NCBI GenBank assembly: GCA_016801885.1 | Contig: CM028895.1 | Coordinates: 9,510,001 to 9,574,000, forward strand | Direction: 5' to 3' | Origin: Toxotes chatareus | Taxonomy: Eukaryota > Chordata > Actinopteri > Toxotidae | Length of the DNA: 64,000 bases | Part shown: positions 11,913-64,000 of the stretch, piece after piece | Position numbering within the stretch: position 1 is the first letter of the stretch | Layout: each line of letters starts with the position of its first letter | Position numbers and translations under genes: made by a program | Notes under the pieces: generated by a model | What the model was told of the DNA's origin: nothing | Databases searched by the model: none | The model's input: only the letters and a program-made list of their open reading frames with translations

Positions 11913-13523
11913 ATTACTATTGAATTTCATATACAAGCATGAAAATAAATATTTGAGGAATGAAGAATCTTCATTTCACTATGGAGCATGTGAAGCATAA
12001 GTCACAGAATTCAGACTGGAGGTATTAGGCTGTCACCCAACACAACAGAGATGTCAAGCTGGCATACTTTACATACTTGCTTCCTCTTACACTGCTTCTT
12101 TTCAGGAAACATAAATGTGATTATTTCATGAAGCCACAGAAACCAACAAAAGCATCCTGAGTTAAATCAAAAAGAAAGAAGCTGATTTGATACATATTCC
12201 TCTCTAGTGGTCACACCAGGCAGCAATAGACAGCAGAAGATCACAAGAAGCCAGTGTCTGTGTCATTACTAGATACGATATCTGCCATTCACTCTTAACG
12301 TCTCCCAGGGCTCCAATTAAAATGACAGAGCTACAGGGTTTGAAATAAGGAAGAATATGGATGAAGCATATTTCATACATATTTTAATTTGCACAGTGAA
12401 AAAGTTAGTTTTCTTTAATTCTCCTGCTGTTCTCCATCACATCACATGCTGTAGCACCTTTCCTCTGCCCCCTCCTCCCTCCCCCTCAGGCTCACGAGGC
12501 ACTGATGCAGAGACAAGTGGTCAGTCAGTACGCTGACTGAACGACAGGAAAGGCGGTCTTCGTCACATTCACATTTTCTGACATTTGTGGCTGAAAGCTG
12601 AGTGCTAAAACAGTGTGAGAGGAGGGAGAAAAGAGAAAGTGTGATAGACAGAACAAAAGTGAACAGGGTGAGAGAAAGAGGAACTGGCAGTAGAGAGTGA
12701 AAGAGATGAAAGACAATTACAGAGGCCGCATGAAAAGGAAGAATATTCAATTTTTGCATGTGCAAAAGCACAAAGAACAACAACAAAGCTCAGACATAAA
12801 AGTAGAGAAACAAACCAGGAAAAAAACATGAGCATGTGGAAAACTGTTTATAAGCAACAGCAATCAAATCTGTCACACTGTTTTAATAAATAAGTGTTTA
12901 ATTTAGAAGGATGGTACACAATAATTAGCTGATATCTCAGAAATGCATTTATACAAAACAAAATCAGAGCACAGTTTTGTAAACTAAGAATGGGGTTGAA
13001 TAAAATCCACAATTTCAAGGTATCGGTGGTGTGTTTTGATCGCCCAGTGCACTGTTCAAAATACGATCACAACAAGAGACTGTAAAATTACCTGGATGTA
13101 AATTTACAGTACATCTATGACTTCCTTTATGTAAGACCAAAAAACAAAAACAATTATAACAACAAATTATACTTCTATCAGGACTTTTTAAAAAAATTGA
13201 TTTTAAAGACTGAAATGATGAAACTGATTTAACAGGATGAATAAAAAAAGAAAATCAAACCTCAAGCACATCTGAGGTGGAATTTAAAGAAGCAGTCATT
13301 ACAATCTTTGGTCCTATCATCTTATTAATAGTTCCAACATCTAAGATTCAAACTACTTTGAAATATACATATAGTTAAATAACCTTTCTTAAAAGAGTAG
13401 CAATTAAAAATGTAAGTGATCAGAGCAAATAAAAAGCACCATACAGGCAGAGTGTTAAGGTATGTTTGAATGAATGAAAAGCTGACATAACTGAATAAGA
13501 AGACATTAAAACACACAAATAAC

Positions 13524-13529
13524 TTTAAT
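13524..13529 (-). terminator. fig4: Candidate fig4 poly(A) signal ATTAAA
   Basis: The minus strand reads ATTAAA about 300 bases after the fig4 stop. It is followed closely by a GU-rich stretch (TTTGTGTGTTTT, about 13516-13505) that would serve as a downstream element. It implies a 3' UTR of roughly 0.3 kb. More distal sites are possible. Confidence 0.4.
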
Positions 13530-13824
13530 GAAAAAAAAGAAAAATCAAACCATGTAGTTTAGTCCAAATACAGGACATACTGGTCGTTCATGAACCATTG
13601 TCTTCATTATGGATGATTTTCTCCAAGCAGAAAGAAAGAAAAAAATCAAGTTGGGCAAATGGATTTGCAAGAAAACATCTCTTTCTCTGGTCTGTAGTAA
13701 CAAACAAAAATCCTGAAGACAAAAACCCTTCAGAGTCGTAAAGTAGGAATGCTGTGGTGGACTACAGCCAATCACCCTAGACATGCATAATGGTAATGGA
13801 GATCCAGTCCATTCCGACTGTGTC

Positions 13825-55097
<41,273 letters not shown>

Positions 55098-55752
55098 TTT
55101 TATTCCTGTTTTCTCCAAACAGCCACAATCCAGCAGAAACAACAGAAGAGCTGCAAAGTCAATGTGAACACAATATGTAAATCCATTATACCACAATACA
55201 AAAAAACTAAAAACAAAGTTACACATACTGTAGTCAATCTTTGTACTCATGGCTACTGTGTGTGTGCATCTTTTCCTTTTTGGCCTCCACCTCTTCTAGC
55301 TGACGTTACTCACCATTTATTTAGCTAGCTCGCTGCATTAGCCACAAACCGTCTCCAGTGATAATAATATCCATCTTCACTAGCAGTCAAAACAACTACT
55401 CTGATCGTTTTTAGTCAGAACGTTAATATGTCTGTAAACTGCCCGAGTATTTTTGGCTAGCATACATGAGCATGCAGCATGAATTTGTTTTAGTCAGGTG
55501 ACTGTCATGAACGTCCCACGTCAGCTGATACGGTGCCTTGCAGAGTCATAAAGCTCGAATGACAGAAAATGCGATTATTAAATAGATGCAGTCAGTCCTT
55601 GTTTATGACTTTCAGTCTATTCATAAACACATAAAACTACTCTTACTGTAAAAAGAAAATAAGATAAATAAAACTAACTCTCAAACCAAAAAATAGCTAG
55701 CATCTATTAGCTACAATGTGGAAAGACATAACCCCCTCTCTTTAGTTTGTTA

Positions 55753-55766
55753 GTTTCTATGGTAAC
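55753..55766 (+). promoter_or_regulatory. RFX-type X-box
   Basis: GTTTCTATGGTAAC fits all positions of the RYYNYYATRRNRAC X-box consensus bound by RFX/DAF-19 factors, which drive ciliary genes. It lies 345 bases upstream of the ak9 ATG. AK9 has been connected with sperm flagellar motility, so a ciliary-type regulator is plausible. Binding has not been shown. Confidence 0.5.
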
Positions 55767-55839
55767 CGTGTTCCGTGACTGTTACCCCTGGATACCTAGG
55801 TTTTGTAAAGCTAGGTAGGTAAACGTAGTAAATACTAGT

Positions 55840-55860
55840 AAAAAAAAAAAAAAAAAAAAA
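55840..55860. repeat. Poly(A) tract in the divergent promoter
   Basis: Twenty-one A on the plus strand between the X-box and the ak9 start. Such tracts can exclude nucleosomes, but it may be merely a slippage product. Confidence 0.8.
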
Positions 55861-56110
55861 GCAATGATAAAAAAATTTATACTGGTAAAAATGGAAAAAG
55901 GAATACTCAAAAGCAAGTAAACAAACATCTGCTGAAGTGAAAACAGTTACCTGTAGCTAGCTAACTTCTATATCGACGCATTCACAGGTCATGTTACCGG
56001 CCGCACAGTTAGGTCGTCAGATAGGTTACAACTGACACACGGATAAGATCTTTCACTGTTCTGTTCATGACTTTTAATTCTTCCTGTGTATTGACATTTA
56101 ATAAGCTCAA

Positions 56111-59100
56111 ATGGACCGTTTTGTGGACAACCTAATAGAAGATGAAGCCGAGAGAGAGAATCTTCTTGCCAAACCCACCTGCTTCATCATAGTTGGGAGA
56201 CCGGTAATTTCTCTCTTTTACACACGCAACACTGCACAACCAGAAATGGTTTCCAACAGGTAGCACATCTATCAATGCTTCATACCAACACCGCACAATG
56301 GTGAAAATGTAATGTGGACCACATTTCGGCGACAGATGGTCCTCCTCAAGTGAAGATGGGAACACACATGTATCACATCACCATTTCCGAGCTGGTTAAA
56401 TATATGCAAGGACAATAGGCCCAGTTCTCACGTCTTAATTTCCCATCAGTTAGAAAAAAAAGAAAGTATTGTTGCTGAAGAAACTGTGCGTGGAGCATGG
56501 AGCTATTTTGTCAAAACACAATGAATATCAAAACATGTAATTTCAACTTTGTGCCATTTTTTCTGGTAGGGTGTTGGAAAATCCACCTTGGCCAAAAAAA
56601 TTGCAGAGTCCTGGAAGTGCATCTTGATTGATGGTAAGTACATATTTTTTGTCTTTGTATCAGCATCATGTCTGTGCACATCATTTCAAGATTTCAGATA
56701 TTTATCATCTGCTTTTACAATATTTCAGACACAGATCTGCTCAACTCACACATAAAAAATAAAACAAAGCAAGGCATAGAGGTGAGTTCCATATTCTGGA
56801 TCATGGTACAGAACAGTAAACTATCCCTTTTGTGCATCATGGGTTTTCATGTGTTCTTCACTGTCATTATTGCATTGTCTGACAATTTTAGCTCTTAAAG
56901 TTCTTATCTGAGGGGAGGAGTATACCAGAAGATGAGGTGCTGGAGCTGATTCTTGCCAGGCTTAACTCACCAGATGTGGAGCACTATGGTAAATCATGTA
57001 CTCGAAGTATATGTAATCAGGCCCAGTACAGTGATCATGCATGCAAATAAAATGCTGTTTGTGGAGTGTGATCAAGTTTAAAAGAATGGATGTCTAATAT
57101 AACCCGCAATGACAGCACAGCAAGCTGTCATTCAAAACAGCAGAATGGGAGCTTTGCCACTACTTGTATTTGATGTGCATTGTGAAACAGGATATGTGCT
57201 GAGCTGCCTGCCATTCATGTCAGAAGAGCATCTAAAGATTCAGGAGCAGATTGAACTGGTCAGAAACCTCAAGCTAACACCTGATTTCATCATCAATATC
57301 AAGGTTAAACTCATATCCTTTGTTCAGAGTTGCACATTGTATCATTTTTTAGTGTTGCATTGCTTGATGCAGAAATTGATTTAATTAATTTCTTGAAGTC
57401 TTTTTAATGAAATGTGTCATTGTTTAATTATGAACATAACCGTATTCCACTAGTGTGCAGATAAGGACCTGGCCCAGAGACTGTCAGGTCTGAAGCAGTG
57501 TCCAGAGACAGGGCAGTTATACAACAGGGAGCAGTGGAGGCGTGAAGAGGTGTACATCAACAAGAAGAAGAACAAGGAAGAGGAAGTGGAGGATGAAGAG
57601 GAGCAGGTATGGCTCAAGGAAACCGCTTCATGCCACTGTATCCAACCTGTTCTGTCTTTAGTGTCAGAGTAATTTAAAGTACATTAATATTATTATTTTC
57701 TGCAATCCCTCGTTTTTGGGGGGGTTTGGGGTTTTTTTTTTTGTTGTTGTTGTGTTATTTGGACACAGTTAATTGTTTGATTTGGGCCTTTCTTAATTTT
57801 AGAGGACTTGTTTGATTCTAATAAAGTTCACAATAAAGTACTTTAAACCCAAAACAAGAAAGCTGTCAAGCCATGATTTCCTGTCGTACTAAATGGGTTT
57901 ATTTTGCTTGCAGTCTGCTGAAGAGGAACTCCAAAAAGATGTTATTGACCAGATGGTTTGGACACCAGAGAATCTGGCCAGTAATGCTATTAGTAGAATC
58001 AACGTGTACAAGGATACCATGCTTGGACCTCTGGAGGTAAGTTACCTGGGACTGCACAACCTCTGAAAGACTCATTATTTAAGACATTGCATTTACTATG
58101 TTTGGTGAAAATGGAGCCTGTGTTTCTGAGTTATTAAAAAAGAGTTTACTGTCCACTGTAGAGATGTATCATCTTTTTGTTTTGTCAGAATCCAAATTAT
58201 GATATCTGAGATGTTACTAGTGATGCACAGATGGAGTAACAAATGAACACAGCCTAATCCAAAAGTGTTTTAGTCACAAACCCAATTTATCATAATGATC
58301 TGTTGTAAATAAAATCAGTTGAGGGATAAGAATTAATTGCCGTACTGACAAAAGTAAAAACAGTCATGCTGAAACTTCCACTGAGCCAGTAAAATGTAAA
58401 TTAACTGATATTTTTTCAGGACTACATGATGGTCCACAACCCCCTCTACCTGTTGGAGCTGGATGGAAACAACACACCTGAAGAGCTACACTCAGTAATG
58501 ACACTAAGGATCTATGAACCATCTTCAGTATTATAAACTATGTAATAAATAACAAAATTTTGAATGTCATATTGAATTGATTTTGTCACCATAGTAAGCT
58601 TTTAATTAGCAGCTAGTATTATTCTGGGGCTGGTTTAAATGTGAGGCAGCAGTGTTGTCTGTGTGAAGCATGCGTGTGAGCATAAATGTGCATGAGCAAC
58701 TGTATTCTTTGGGTTGATGTTAGTTTGTTAATTGTTTTGTCTGTAGACTGTAATGTCCCGTCTTGGATCCATGGCAATAAAACGTGTCCCCGTTCCCATC
58801 CTCCTCCACCAGACTGATGATGAAGAATTGCCAGAAGATGCTGACACGGTCTGATATTAATGACCATATTTTTATTTTAAACCATATTTTAACACACAGC
58901 CAATTAAGTGAATGCTTAAAAACCAGCAAGCAACATAGGCTTGAGTAATGAACTCATAGGTGATACTTAGGTGTGTGTGTGTTTTTTGTTTTTTTTTAAT
59001 GATGCACTGATAGTTCTTCTAACAGTCTCCCTCCACTGAAACCTCTTCTAATGTAACTGGAAGTAGTTTAATCCTGAGTCCATCTCTTTTCTAGGAGGAC

Positions 59101-62100
59101 CTACTGAGAATTATGTCATCTTCCAGGACAGTGGCCCCTGGCTTTAGGTGGAGAAGGAGCCGCTGGGGCAGAACCTGTCCTGTTGCTCTAAAGGAGGGCC
59201 AGGTCATTCCTGGCAAGCCTGAATTTTCTGTGGGGTAAGTGTCATGTTGTAGGCTATGGCCTGGCGAAGAATCTACTCAGTACTGTGAGACTGTGCAAAA
59301 CTGTCATCCAACTCTTATGTCAACTGCTGTACAGCTTCCAGGACAAACTGTACATCCTCTCATCCCAGGAGGCCTACCAGAAGTTTGTCACAAACCCCAG
59401 ACGGTACTTACTTCCTCCAATGCCCAGACCCCCTTGCAGGGTTTCTATCACTGGGCCACCTCAGGCGGGAAAGAGCACCCTGTGTAAGCTTCTAGCCCAG
59501 CACTACAATGCAGTGGTGCTTGACATGGAGGAACTAGTGCAGCCAGTTCGGTCCAAGGCTGAACAGGAAAGGCTTGACAAAATCAAAGAGGAGACTACAC
59601 AGGTCGCTATAGAGAAAATCAGGATGAAGCTGGAGCAGGATGGTGGGCAGAATTCAGGCAAGTTGAGCTTTGTATGCTATTATTATATTCACCTGTATAT
59701 TCATATTGTAGTATTTTATGCAGTACTGTGAACGTGAATTGTTCTGTCATATCTGAATTAATCTTGTGATATTTTATTTCATCAGATGAAACCAATTCTG
59801 TAGAAGGTAAGATCTTAAAATACTCTTTACCATTCGTGTGTCTCTCTGACAAAACCACAAATTAAAACATGATTCAAACAATCATGGATAAATGATCATT
59901 TTTTCAGTCTTTTAAATATACTGTAATTATCATAGAGTAGTCAAATGGTGCCACATTATGTCTCACTGAATCTCAGATTCTGTAACAAAGCAGGCATTTA
60001 GTATTTGATATCAGAGTTTTTGTGTGCTAATGTTATTTTCAGTGACAGAGGATCATCCCGAGGTGAAAGCCATGGTGCTTAGGGCACTGGAGGAAGCCAA
60101 ACAACTGAGCACATCTCCCTTAGGCCTGTATGCTGAGGTACTGGAGAACCATATAAAAGAGGTATGTCCAAGATCTGAAACATAGCAGCTCCATTTACAC
60201 AAGTATTTTGGTTCTAAAAAATGCTTGTGTACTTAGTAATATGCTTCTTATGTTCAGGATACCCAACCATCCCTTCTGTAACTTTATTTGAGACTGTAAT
60301 TGTAAGAAACCATTGATTATATTAAACCTAAATGTTGCCATTTGGTGCTAATAAGGTTGATGTTACAGACCGAAGAGGCAGACGCGGATGCAGAAGTCAA
60401 GACTGGCTGGGTGCTTGACAACTTTCCCAAGAATTTCTCCCAGATGGATGCCTTACAGCACGGTGAAATTCTGCCAGACATCCTGTTTTGTCTCAAAGAT
60501 AGTGGTGGTAATCAAGGTAGGAGACACTGAAAGAAGCATCACAACCATTTTAAATATACAGTCAGTGTTCATGCTTCATTAAACAACACAATGTGTTGGA
60601 CAGTTTTGAAGAGGCTGTATGAGATGAACAAGGAAAGTGTGGACAAAGCAGTGAGGAGGAGGTTGCAGGGTGAACAGTCCGAGAAGGAGAAACAGGCCTT
60701 GTAAGTGTGGATAAAATAGTGTTAAACATTTTGTTTGTTATATCTGTGCAGGATTGTATGCATGTGTTGTTTTTGTGCTTCATTACTTTCCACATTAGAA
60801 ACCAAAAGGAGCAAGAATCAGAGATGCATTCAAGTCTTGAGACAGTAGCTGAGGAGACTGATGGTATGCTTTAACATCTGTCTATGAAGCAGCATAAATG
60901 CCCGTATGCCCTCCATGAGCCTGTAAATTTTTTGTTGCATTCCTTGCAGAAAATCCTGAGCAGTCTGACACCACCAGCCCTACACATCCTGACTTAATGA
61001 AAAATAAAGGTGAGACATTTTTATTGAATGCAGATGTTTTTCAGATCAAAATGCAAATTGATCTCAATCAGTTATAAGAGGGGAACACAAATTCTGATTC
61101 ATCTTACACACTTCTATTCTCTCCTCTTTCTCCTTCTACCTCTGTTGCTCAAGTTGTGATACTACCTGATCATTTGGAGTTGGGTTATCCAGATGGCCCA
61201 GAGATGAATGACTATAAACAGCAGCTGCAACAGTTTGTGTCCGAATGGGAGCAGATGCAGTCCGCTCTAATTGTTTCCTACTCAGTCCTTGAGATCGATG
61301 GCAAAAGCCCTGAGGACTTGCTTCAAGAGATGGTCCTTCAGATGGAGAGTGAGTGTAAACTTTCTCAAAGTATCAGTCACAGTCTTGAGTTTTTGCTACA
61401 TCACAACTCTCGGGTCTTTCAGTTTATGAAAATACACAACAATTAACTGTCATTTAAAATTGTTTTGGTGTTTTTATTATTTCATCTTAATCAAGACCTA
61501 CTGAGAATTCTAAATAAAATCAGATGAGGGTTTTATAATATATGCCAGACTAACAATTACATTCATTACTATTCTCTCTGCCAGTGCTTGATTAAAGGAA
61601 TTAATACGCAGTAAAGGAATTATATTAATGTGAAGTTACATCCAAGTGATGAGGCAAATTTTGGCATACAGTACTAGATTTTGGCCATGCGGCCTGCCTA
61701 TGACAGATGTTTTTAAATTGATAATAAAATATTAATTATCTTTGCAACGATGTGACATTCAACCACACAAAGAAAAAAAATTACACTCAGCCTCTGGTTT
61801 ACATGCATGATTCTCAGAGCCCTTCAAATATGTGCCATGGGAACTGTCGGCATTGGACCAGAGTGAGGAGGCAGAGGATTCTGAGGCCTTAGCAGAGCTG
61901 GAGAGAGCTGAGGAAGGCAGCAGTGACAATGACACAGCAGAGGAGGAGGAGGAAGTCAGTAAACTGAGAAGATTTTCACTTTGTTAATGAATAATTACTA
62001 CATAAACAAGCCTTAAACAGCATCTCTTCCCTCTCAACGTAACCAGGGGGACACAACAGCCAAGAGATTAGGTGATACTCATCATTTCTGTCCCGTGGCC

Positions 62101-64000
62101 TTAAAAAACCATAACGTCCTGTGGCCCTGTACGGACGAAATTGCAGCCAAGTACCGCGAGAAGACCTTCTACTTCTCCAGCCTACAAGCAAGAGATGCCT
62201 TCCTTCGAAACCCTACACCATTCGTTGCAAAGACTGAGCCTCTCAAGGTACAAGTTGACATGAGACAGGAAAGAAAAAGTCATAGTAAAATGAACAAAAA
62301 TTCCTCACGTTTCTTATCTTCTTCTGTCCAAGCCTCCTCCCCTGCGGATCTTCTTGCTAGGTACCCATGGGTCAGGCAAGACCTCTCATGGTGAGTGGCT
62401 CGCCCAGCAGCTTGGCCTCTTCTATATTCAGTTCAGGGAGCAGCTTCAAATGCTCATCATAGCCAAGACAAAGAGGCGGGTGCCCTATGCTGATGAGGTA
62501 GAGTCTTCAGAGGAGTCTCCTGAGGACTTGGAGGCCCTGATAAAGGAAGCTAGGGGGAAGGACGGAGAGGAGGAAGAGGAAAATACCTCTGCCAACATGA
62601 ATGAGATGGAGGTCAGCATCAATAAACTCTCTCACTAGAGAAAGTCACCAGAATAACTGGTGAATTATGATGTCTTATGACACTGAATTATTGAGTATTT
62701 GCCTTTGTGTGTCTCCAGCAGGAAGTGGTACTGACGGATGAGGAAATGGCCTTCAAAGCCTACCTATCTGATGGAGATCCACTGACTCCACAGATCCTGG
62801 ACATGGTTATCGCACCATACTGGAGACAAGAACCATACAAGTAGTTGTGCAAATATGCTTATTTGCATTTTTGCTGAGTTAGATGCAAAGACTGACAAAT
62901 TAATTTATTGACCTGCATTCATTATGTATGCATTTTTGTGTATTTGTGTCTATTGCTTTTAAGTAGATATGTATATATATATTTTTTTAATGAATATTTG
63001 TTGGTCTTAACATTCTGTCTTGTAGGTCCACAGGTTTTATTTTGGAGGGCTTCCCACATCACCCTGATGAGGTGCAGTACATGTTGCAGCAACAGCTTTT
63101 CCCTGACGTTGTGGTAATATTGGCGGTGGATGTCACAGATGTTCAGAAAAGATTGTTGCCGACATACCTGGAGAGGTGGCGTGAGCGTCGCAACCGCCGT
63201 GAAGCACAGCTGAACCTCCTTCGTGATCTGCGTAAGAAAAAACGGGTAAGCCAGTTGGTAATATAATGTTCCTGCCCACATTATTATGACGCATTACTGA
63301 TGCTGCCTGCCCTGAGAACTAGTGTATGTTGTGTGAATATCTGACACAAAAACTTCAATCTATTTGGTACAGGAGAAGAACATTGTCAAGAGAAGGGCTG
63401 AACTCATGGCAGAGAAAGGCGCTACAACAGTCAAAACAAAAGTAAGCCATCTCATCATAACACTGGTCATCCCCTTTCCATCACTGGTTAACCGTTTCCT
63501 CTACTCTTTATTACCTAACTGAGTAGTTTAGGTATCGTGTTGCTGAAGAAAATGATGCAGAGGAAGAGGAAGAAGCTGCAGACAACATAGAGGATGAGAT
63601 AGAGGCCATGCTGGAAGAGGAGTTTCCTTTAGAAGAGGATAATGATGACACAGAGAACGAGGAGACTGAGGATGCAGCTTCTGAGAGGCTGGAGATGGAA
63701 ATAGAAGAGCGTTTTGTGACTGATGAAAACAACCTTGCTACCCTAACGGTACAAAGACACACATACAAACCCACGAAGGCACTTAACTAGCCAAACAATG
63801 ATCTGGTTGCCACACTTTTATGATTTGCTATATATATATATGCTATTCATGTTTAGGACAAGCTCTACACTGTAAACTAGTTGTACTTTACTGACCCTCA
63901 TGTATTCTGCTTTGTGTTTTCTATAATCAGGAGCTGCTGAGTGAGCAAAACATACCGAACATCTCTATCAGTGCATCTCGCAAGCCCCGTATTGTGCGGC
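56111..64000 (+). CDS. ak9: Adenylate kinase 9, 5' part (26 exons, continues past window)
   Basis: A multi-domain nucleoside mono/diphosphate kinase, cytosolic and nuclear in mammals, that phosphorylates AMP, dAMP, CMP and dCMP. The visible 1120 residues (human full length about 1911) hold three P-loops: GRPGVGKS 29-36, GPPQAGKS 378-385 and GTHGSGKT 803-810. Domains 2 and 3 are each preceded by a CPV...F..NP module (about 319-362 and 741-785). Acidic Glu/Asp-rich linkers follow the kinase cores (about 177-191 and in exons 19 and 25). The start at 56111 has an in-frame TAA two codons upstream. AMP-site motifs are degenerate: GYVLSCLPF 103-111, GWVLDNFPK 505-513 and GFILEGFPH 930-938, compared with the usual GF-LDGFPR. 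The remaining exons and the stop lie beyond 64000. Confidence 0.93.
56111..64000 (+). other. ak9: ak9 exon map (coding parts)
   Basis: Exons 1 to 26: 56111-56203; 56570-56633; 56729-56781; 56892-56988; 57191-57303; 57454-57606; 57914-58036; 58420-58494; 58747-58848; 59095-59234; 59335-59657; 59786-59806; 60043-60161; 60369-60516; 60604-60700; 60799-60863; 60950-61009; 61154-61348; 61818-61954; 62047-62247; 62333-62611; 62719-62840; 63026-63245; 63373-63441; 63527-63748; 63931 to the window end. Phases agree throughout. All introns are GT-AG except intron 11, which uses a GC donor. The least certain sites are the weak donors after exons 9 (GTCTGA) and 19 (GTCAGT), and the exon 25 acceptor, where a second AG lies five bases on. 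Confidence 0.85.
59786..59806 (+). other. ak9: ak9 21-base microexon (exon 12)
   Basis: A seven-codon exon reads (G)DETNSVE in phase, between TTTCATCAG and a GTAAGA donor. It lies in the linker after the second kinase core. Skipping it would preserve the reading frame, so it may be alternatively included. Confidence 0.6.

Larger units (their letters stand above)
7850..13500. other. Intergenic region between gpr6 promoter and fig4 3' end
   Basis: No supported gene is present. The region holds a (CAAA)/(CCAA) repeat near 8214-8260, a reverse-transcriptase relic at 8891-8989, a possible conserved element near 10775-10940, a CA tract at about 11299-11322 and a retrotransposon 3' tail near 11800-11912. 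The remaining sequence is AT-rich with short chance frames only. Confidence 0.6.
55098..56110. promoter_or_regulatory. Divergent fig4/ak9 promoter region
   Basis: Only 1013 bases separate the fig4 and ak9 start codons, which point away from each other, so both 5' UTRs and promoters must lie here. Notable elements are a perfect RFX X-box match at 55753-55766, an E-box-like GTCAGGTGAC at 55493-55502, CACGTCA at 55517-55523 and a poly(A) tract at 55840-55860. No TATA box in an obvious place was seen and there is no strong CpG island. A possible acceptor for a fig4 non-coding exon lies near 55152. Confidence 0.7.

Noticed and set aside
12442..12835. Hydrophobic minus-strand frames resembling a membrane protein
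   Set aside because: The Leu/Ser/Phe-rich frames come from an AG-rich purine stretch on the plus strand. There are no splice context, homology or conserved motifs.

Overview
This window is vertebrate nuclear DNA, almost certainly from a ray-finned fish and probably a percomorph teleost. The genes are intron-rich with GT-AG splice sites. The protein sequences are vertebrate orthologues. The introns carry CA/GT microsatellites and dispersed repeats of kinds familiar from teleost genomes. Nothing prokaryotic, viral or CRISPR-like is present.

Layout. Positions 1-4914 are intergenic with no gene seen. Positions 4915-7774 (minus strand) hold gpr6, a single-coding-exon Gs-coupled orphan receptor, with a 3' UTR, a likely non-coding first exon and a compact CRE/TATA-like promoter. 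Positions 7850-13500 are intergenic, with retrotransposon relics and one possible conserved element. Positions 13825-55097 (minus strand) hold the complete fig4 coding region. I resolved it into 23 phase-consistent exons encoding 909 aa, a Sac-family phosphoinositide 5-phosphatase. Positions 55098-56110 form a short divergent promoter region. Positions 56111-64000 (plus strand) hold the 5' part of ak9, a multi-domain adenylate/nucleoside kinase. Its 26 exons seen here encode about 1120 residues, and the gene runs off the right edge.

The order and relative orientation (gpr6 and fig4 on one strand, ak9 divergent from fig4) match the human 6q21 GPR6-FIG4-AK9 neighbourhood, so this is an old syntenic block. 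The three genes do not form a pathway. GPR6 raises cAMP, FIG4 acts with PIKfyve and VAC14 on endolysosomal PI(3,5)P2, and AK9 interconverts nucleotides and is linked to motile flagella. Only fig4 and ak9 are likely to share regulation, through their common promoter.

I found no undescribed biological system. The points most worth a second look are a consensus RFX X-box in the fig4/ak9 promoter, a palindromic CRE next to a TATA-like box at gpr6, degenerate AMP-site motifs in all three visible AK9 kinase domains, a duplicated CPV module in AK9, an AK9 microexon downstream of a GC donor, and two perfect short inverted repeats.
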